This document shows, piece by piece, positions 6,421-6,929 of a stretch of DNA of 6,929 nucleotides. The translations under genes were made by a program, and so were the position numbers. The notes under the pieces were generated by a model that did no database searches, was not told where the DNA came from, and was given only the letters and a program-made list of their open reading frames with translations. Within the stretch, counting starts at the first letter, position 1. Every line of letters starts with the position of its first letter. Origin of the DNA: Chlamydiales bacterium (GTDB lineage: Bacteria > Chlamydiota > Chlamydiia > Chlamydiales > JAACFD01); assembly GCA_009937555.1 (NCBI GenBank), contig JAACFD010000105.1, positions 1-6,929 of the forward strand, written 5' to 3'.

Positions 6421-6471
6421 TTAAGCTTGTATTAATCTTCAGTTAATTATGTAAGATTAATTTCATCTTAA
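6421..6471. promoter_or_regulatory. PmrA-box-like array of five TTAA half-sites
   Basis: TTAA occurs at 6421, 6432, 6443, 6457 and 6468, that is with spacings of 11, 11, 14 and 11 bases. PmrA-family response regulators bind two direct TTAA-containing half-sites in this register (enteric form YTTAAK-N5-YTTAAK; Coxiella form cTTAA-N2-TT-N2-cTTAA). On the minus strand the pair nearest the -10 reads aTTAAt-acaag-cTTAAc and ends 10 bases before the TATAAT, overlapping the -35 zone, where an activator is expected. On the plus strand the two left-hand spacers carry the central TT. Because TTAA is self-complementary, orientation cannot be read from the core alone. The flanking bases only partly fit the consensus and the region is AT-rich, so the regulator's identity is an inference. 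Confidence 0.5.
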
Positions 6472-6491
6472 CTAAGCATTTATATAAGAGC

Positions 6492-6513
6492 GCTATTTAG
6501 CTAAAAATAGCTA
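6492..6513 (-). terminator. Hairpin(s) directly after the yciB stop codon
   Basis: Two mutually exclusive stems overlap here: TAGCTA-AAAA-TAGCTA (6498-6513), and GCTATTT (6492-6498) paired with AAATAGC (6505-6511) around a 6-base loop. They begin two bases after the yciB stop. Neither is followed by a T-run on the minus strand, so this is at best a weak terminator or a 3'-end stabilising structure. Confidence 0.3.
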
Positions 6514-6514
6514 G

Positions 6515-6929
6515 TTATGAGCTCCTATTTTTCACTTCTTCTTTCAAATGAGGGGATAAATATAAAAATTGGGCAATAAGAAAAGCTAGGGTTAGTGCCA
6601 GTGTACCAAAAACTTTAAAGTCTACCCAAATACTGTGAAAGTAAAAAGCAACAAATAGATTAGCTGAACCTGTAAGGAAAAAGAAAACAACCCAGATAAA
6701 GTTTAGGTTACGCCACTGTTTTGGGTTAAGGTCAAAGGCATTATCCAGCATGATTTTGACTAGATTTTTCTGGGATACATAGGGAGAGAGTAAAAATACA
6801 AAGGCGAAGACCCAATTAATGATAGGAGCTTTAAACTTTAATATAGCTTCATTTCTAAAAAACAGAGTAAAGGCTCCAAAAAATAGAATACCTATAAAGC
6901 TGATCCATTGCATCTTCTCTAGCTTTTTG
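6515..6929 (-). CDS. yciB: YciB / IspZ inner-membrane septation-associated protein (5' end outside window)
   Basis: The C-terminal 137 codons of YciB (intracellular septation protein A family), a polytopic inner-membrane protein linked in enteric bacteria to cell-envelope synthesis and division. The reading frame is open to the window edge: KKLEK precedes the Met at 6913-6911. This aligns with RFRKVEKM near residue 50 of the E. coli protein, so that Met is internal and about 45 N-terminal residues are missing. Family hallmarks are visible: GAFTLFFRNEAILKFKAP (compare GGLTLFFHNDEFIKWK), W-R-N-L-N-F-I-W followed by F-F and G-S-A-N-L, and I-W-V-D-F-K-V-F-G. Four hydrophobic segments are seen: WISFIGILFFGAFTLFF, INWVFAFVFLLSPYV, one around FIWVVFFFLTG, and FGTLALTLAFLIAQFLYL. 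The C-terminal tail is charged. It ends 147 bases before the start of the large minus-strand gene, which probably has its own promoter. Confidence 0.92.
   Translation of the reverse strand, partial: KKLEKMQWISFIGILFFGAFTLFFRNEAILKFKAPIINWVFAFVFLLSPYVSQKNLVKIMLDNAFDLNPKQWRNLNFIWVVFFFLTGSANLFVAFYFHSIWVDFKVFGTLALTLAFLIAQFLYLSPHLKEEVKNRSS

Noticed and set aside
6911..6913. ATG as the start of yciB
   Set aside because: The frame is open upstream to the window edge, and the residues before it (KKLEK) match the family, so this Met is internal.
1..6929. CRISPR array, tRNA, rRNA, insertion sequence or attachment site
   Set aside because: No regularly spaced identical repeats, no cloverleaf-like or conserved RNA sequence, and no transposase or terminal inverted repeats were found by reading both strands.

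Overview
The window is AT-rich DNA from a bacterium with a Gram-negative envelope. It encodes a signal-peptide-bearing outer-membrane beta-barrel and YciB, an inner-membrane protein known mainly from proteobacteria. YciB, an ETHE1-type persulfide dioxygenase and the low GC content fit a gammaproteobacterium. A large, recognisable-to-nothing, soluble helical protein with PmrA-box-like half-sites in front of it points more narrowly to the Legionella/Coxiella group. That placement is an inference from style and context, not a proof.

Layout, left to right. Positions 1-254 hold no convincing complete gene but carry a candidate sigma-70 promoter, whose -10 lies in a perfect 13-nt palindrome. A tightly packed plus-strand cluster follows: an outer-membrane beta-barrel protein (255-1160), a persulfide dioxygenase (1192-1890) and a stand-alone BPL_N / class I glutamine-amidotransferase-like protein (1874-2605) that overlaps the dioxygenase gene. 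They are probably co-transcribed. The cluster ends exactly where the next gene, on the minus strand, ends: the two stop codons abut with no base between them, inside the loop of a weak hairpin.

The minus-strand gene at 2606-6367 encodes a 1253-residue protein I do not recognise. It has a disordered, proline-containing N-terminus, long helical and coiled-coil stretches, an Ala/Ser/Gly-rich central segment with 11-residue periodicity, and a C-terminal part with what look like three diverged repeats. There is no signal peptide, no convincing membrane helix and no enzyme motif I can name.

The 147-bp gap in front of it is the most unusual part of the window. It has a consensus TATAAT with no good -35. 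Upstream are five TTAA tetranucleotides at 6421, 6432, 6443, 6457 and 6468 (spacings 11, 11, 14, 11), which is the half-site spacing of PmrA-type response-regulator boxes. A large imperfect inverted repeat covers the -10. Together these suggest an activator-dependent gene, possibly a PmrA-controlled Dot/Icm (type IVB) secreted effector. The window closes with the 3' part of yciB on the minus strand (6515-6929), whose real start lies outside the window.
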